NCBI GenBank assembly: GCA_001549895.1
Contig: AP014719.1
Location: 186,001-250,000 of the forward strand
DNA from: Arthrobacter sp. Hiyo8
GTDB lineage: Bacteria > Actinomycetota > Actinomycetes > Actinomycetales > Micrococcaceae
Length of the DNA stretch: 64,000 nucleotides
Direction of reading: 5' to 3'
Position numbers and translations under genes: made by a program
Part shown: positions 62,010 to 64,000 of the stretch, in pieces
Numbering within the stretch: the stretch's first letter is position 1
Layout: the number at the start of each line of letters is the position of its first letter
The notes under the pieces: generated by a model
Seen by the model: only the letters and a program-made list of their open reading frames with translations
Database searches by the model: none
What the model was told of the DNA's origin: nothing

Positions 62010-62390
62010 TCATTCGGCCAGGTCCTGCATCAACCAGACCAGTGCCTCGTCCCTGGACGTGAAGAAGCGGGTGGGACATGGCGGGATGTGGACACCAAGA
62101 AAGAAGTTTGCCAGAACCCGGTCAACAGGGCTGGTCCCAAGCAAGGCGATCCGGGAGGCCGCACAAGGGATAGAGAAAACAGCACGGGCATGACGGTGCA
62201 CGGACTCCGTCGTCGCCATGTCGACCAGCATCGGGTATTCCGAGCCCTTGCCGGCCTCATTCACGGCAGCCATTGCCGCATGGGCGTCGACAGCCTCGAT
62301 GTTGACTCTGTCGTTCCAGACAAGGTGGATTATCCCGTCGGACCTAAGTTCCACGGTACCTTTCCCGCCTTCGACCGCTATGGGTTCCAA
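62010..62390 (-). CDS. STAS/SpoIIAA-like domain protein
   Basis: 126 aa, intact. Alternating strands and helices of the STAS/SEC14-like fold: GTVELRSDGIIHLVWNDRVNIE, DAHAAMAAVNEAGKG, YPMLVDMATTESV, IALLGTSPVDRVLANFF, RFFTSRDEALVWLMQDL. Such small proteins occur near stress or developmental regulators in Arthrobacter relatives. No conserved phospho-Ser is obvious (MATTES could serve). Role unknown. Confidence 0.65.
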   Translation of the reverse strand: MEPIAVEGGKGTVELRSDGIIHLVWNDRVNIEAVDAHAAMAAVNEAGKGSEYPMLVDMATTESVHRHARAVFSIPCAASRIALLGTSPVDRVLANFFLGVHIPPCPTRFFTSRDEALVWLMQDLAE

Positions 62391-62858
62391 TGTCCGCCTC
62401 CCATTCGACGCCTCGCATCGCGCGTGTCGCGGACGAGGCCCGTTGGCGTGATTTTCCTACCATACACAACGTTCACACGGGAAGGAGGAAGATATGACTC
62501 GCGGGAAATCCTTGGTTACACGCACTACCGGCCGAAATCCGCGCCTGATGAGCGCCGGCCTTTCGCCGGTACAGCACAAGCAGATGCCGCCGTCCTGACC
62601 GCCGCCAAAGTCTCACCGTCAACCAACTGTCCATCCAGCCTGGTTCGGCCCTTCTTCGAGTCGAATTCAAGGCCCGGTGCACGGTCAACCACAGTGCAGC
62701 GAAGCGCGGCTCCACGGCAGCCGGCCGCTCGTGCACAGCTTCCGGCTGTACCCTGACGCCACGCACGCCCAACATCCGCGGCCACAGCCTTGCGCATACC
62801 GGACCGCTCGCTCACGGCCGGTGGTGACCGGCCCTTCCGCCTTGGCGGTGCTTGTCCG
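62391..62858. other. Intergenic, no gene recognised
   Basis: About 470 bp. The AT-richer part at 62450-62520 is a likely promoter for the STAS gene. No coding signature found. Confidence 0.35.
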
Positions 62859-63410
62859 ATGATGACCGGTATGAGGAGAACTATCGGATGGCTGGCAGCA
62901 GCAGCTGTGGTGACGCTCGTATTCGGCAGCCTTTACATCGCATTCCAGCAATCCGGGCGCCGGTCGGCCAATGTGGCGCCAGCGGCGGCAGCTGCGGCCC
63001 AGCTGCAGCTCCTCGGCACATCCGCCCCGCGGTCCCGCGGGTCGAGTTGACCCCCGATAGCGGGTCTTTGTCATCGTGTACGGCACCGATGACAACCCGG
63101 AGACGGGAACGGCTACTCTCCACGGAGTGCTGCCGGTGGTGCCGTCCGGCGTGCTCGATACGGCCCGGAGATCAGGTGGTGACGCCGTGACGTGGCAGCC
63201 GGAGCCCGGCCTGCGGATGGCAGTCATTGCGCGCTCCTCGGCCGGAAAAGTCGTAGTCGCCGGGCAGTCGCTCGCCCTTACGAGGCCACGGACACGCTGG
63301 TAATGGCCTATCTGGCCCTCGGATGGTTCGGGTGCGTCCTCGTCCTTGGCGCCGGGTTCGCCGCATCCGTGTTGCTGGGCCAACGGCAGCGCCAACCAGG
63401 TATCACCTGA
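62859..63410 (+). pseudogene. Two-helix membrane protein, unknown, frameshifted
   Basis: ATG at 62859. N-terminal helix IGWLAAAAVVTLVFGSLYIAF, an extracytoplasmic middle in the next frame (VELTPDSG, GTDDNPETGTATLHGVLPVVPSGVL, DAVTWQPEPGLRMAVIA) and a C-terminal helix YLALGWFGCVLVLGAGFAASVLLG. Breaks near 63045 and 63280. About 180 aa when repaired. Family not recognised. Confidence 0.55.
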
Positions 63411-63561
63411 CACCGGCACTCCGGGGTCTGGAGGATCCGTACGGAATTTCACGGTAAGAATCCGTTGGCTATTTCAGGCAGGACCCGGACGCCGGCGTTA
63501 CTGCCCGCCCTGCCCGCGGATCCGCCGCGCGACATCGGACGGCGCCGGCGGCCGGAGCGGG

Positions 63562-63832
63562 CTAGCGGCCTGCTGCTTTCCGGGAACGTTCGATCTTGCC
63601 GTGCTGCGCGGAAGCGGCAAGGCGCTTCCGGTGGGTGGCCAGTTCATCGTGGCCGTGCCTGTGGTCCCTGACCGTGGCTGACGCGGCGATTTCCTGATAT
63701 TCGCGATGCCCTTCGCTGCGGCGGCCCGTCGGGGAAGGTCACCGACATTGCCACCAGATAATCCTCGGAATCCACCAACGCCACCCTGTACCCGCCATCA
63801 GGGGCATCCATGAGTTCAAAATAGCCGGCCAT
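63562..63832 (-). pseudogene. YegP/DUF1508-like small protein, frameshifted
   Basis: ATG at 63832. MAGYFELMDAPDGGYRVALVDSEDYLVAMSVTFP is the DUF1508 repeat core. After frame changes near 63735 and 63690 it continues AAAAKGIANIREIAASATVRDH, the usual second half, then a lysine/arginine-rich tail to the TAG at 63562-63564. Function of the family is unclear (linked to stress in some bacteria). Confidence 0.6.
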
Positions 63833-64000
63833 GTCTTTTGCCTCCTGTCCGGCACGTACGCGTGTGAAAAGGGACAAACCAAGTCTACTGAGCACCACCG
63901 CTCGAGGCACCCCCGGGCGTGGGGAACCGGTGTCGCGCCGTGCCGGCATGACCGGCCACAGACGCGCCGTGGCTCAGTCATACCTTTCCCAGCCCTCGGG

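Overview
The window looks like an accessory, catabolism-rich stretch of a high-GC actinobacterium. It most resembles Arthrobacter/Paenarthrobacter (Micrococcaceae), judged from GC-rich third codon positions, the ABC/IclR/LacI/SorC gene mix and the IS110, ISL3 and IS30 types. No rRNA, tRNA, CRISPR array or core housekeeping block was seen. Genus assignment is inference.

Layout. 0-4 kb: hydantoinase/oxoprolinase-type HyuA-HyuB, a metallo-beta-lactamase-fold protein and a pair of small unknown proteins (called A1 and B1 here). 4.2-6.3 kb: glycogen debranching enzyme. 7.3-13.1 kb: alpha/beta hydrolase, LysR regulator, sugar-phosphate isomerase and a NitT/TauT-type ABC transporter. 14-22.3 kb: mobile block with two IS110 remnants, an ISL3 element split by a Tn554-like transposon carrying two tyrosine recombinases, and a third IS110. 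23-31.3 kb: alpha/beta hydrolase, aldo/keto reductase, B2-A2, maleylacetate reductase, hydroxyquinol 1,2-dioxygenase, an NTF2-like protein, an IclR regulator and a divergent chorismate-binding-enzyme homologue. 31.4-33.7 kb: decayed DNA with a partial duplication of the aldo/keto reductase 5' region. 33.7-37.4 kb: LacI regulator, DapA/aldolase-family enzyme, MFS transporter. 37.8-41 kb: cyclase, D-2-hydroxyacid dehydrogenase and A3, divergent from an IclR regulator. 41-49.5 kb: a compact sugar-acid operon (ribose-type ABC transporter, beta-hydroxyacid dehydrogenase, gluconate 5-dehydrogenase-like SDR, L-idonate 5-dehydrogenase-like enzyme, gluconokinase, SorC regulator). 50-53 kb: MFS transporter, VOC protein, RpiB-type isomerase. 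53.1-54.2 kb: truncated IS110. 54.3-60.6 kb: citrate/malate-type two-component system divergent from a NitT/TauT-type ABC operon, followed by B4-A4. 60.9-64 kb: IS30 remnant and small genes.

How the genes fit together. Most modules pair a transporter, one to four catabolic enzymes and a local regulator. The clearest pathway is L-idonate to 5-ketogluconate to gluconate to 6-phosphogluconate. A second is ring cleavage of hydroxyquinol to maleylacetate and on to 3-oxoadipate. A recurring oddity is a two-member family of very small proteins (A about 70 aa, B about 67-80 aa) found beside four separate catabolic modules; I do not recognise either member.

Quality caveat. Most long genes are interrupted by frameshifts. 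In nearly every junction examined by hand, restoring one base in a homopolymer (usually C or G, length 2-6) restores the family-conserved reading frame. This suggests an unpolished sequence rather than mass gene decay. I list such genes as pseudogene because that is how the given sequence reads, but many are probably intact in the organism. True nonsense codons (such as a TAG in the second recombinase) and truncated IS copies are probably real decay.
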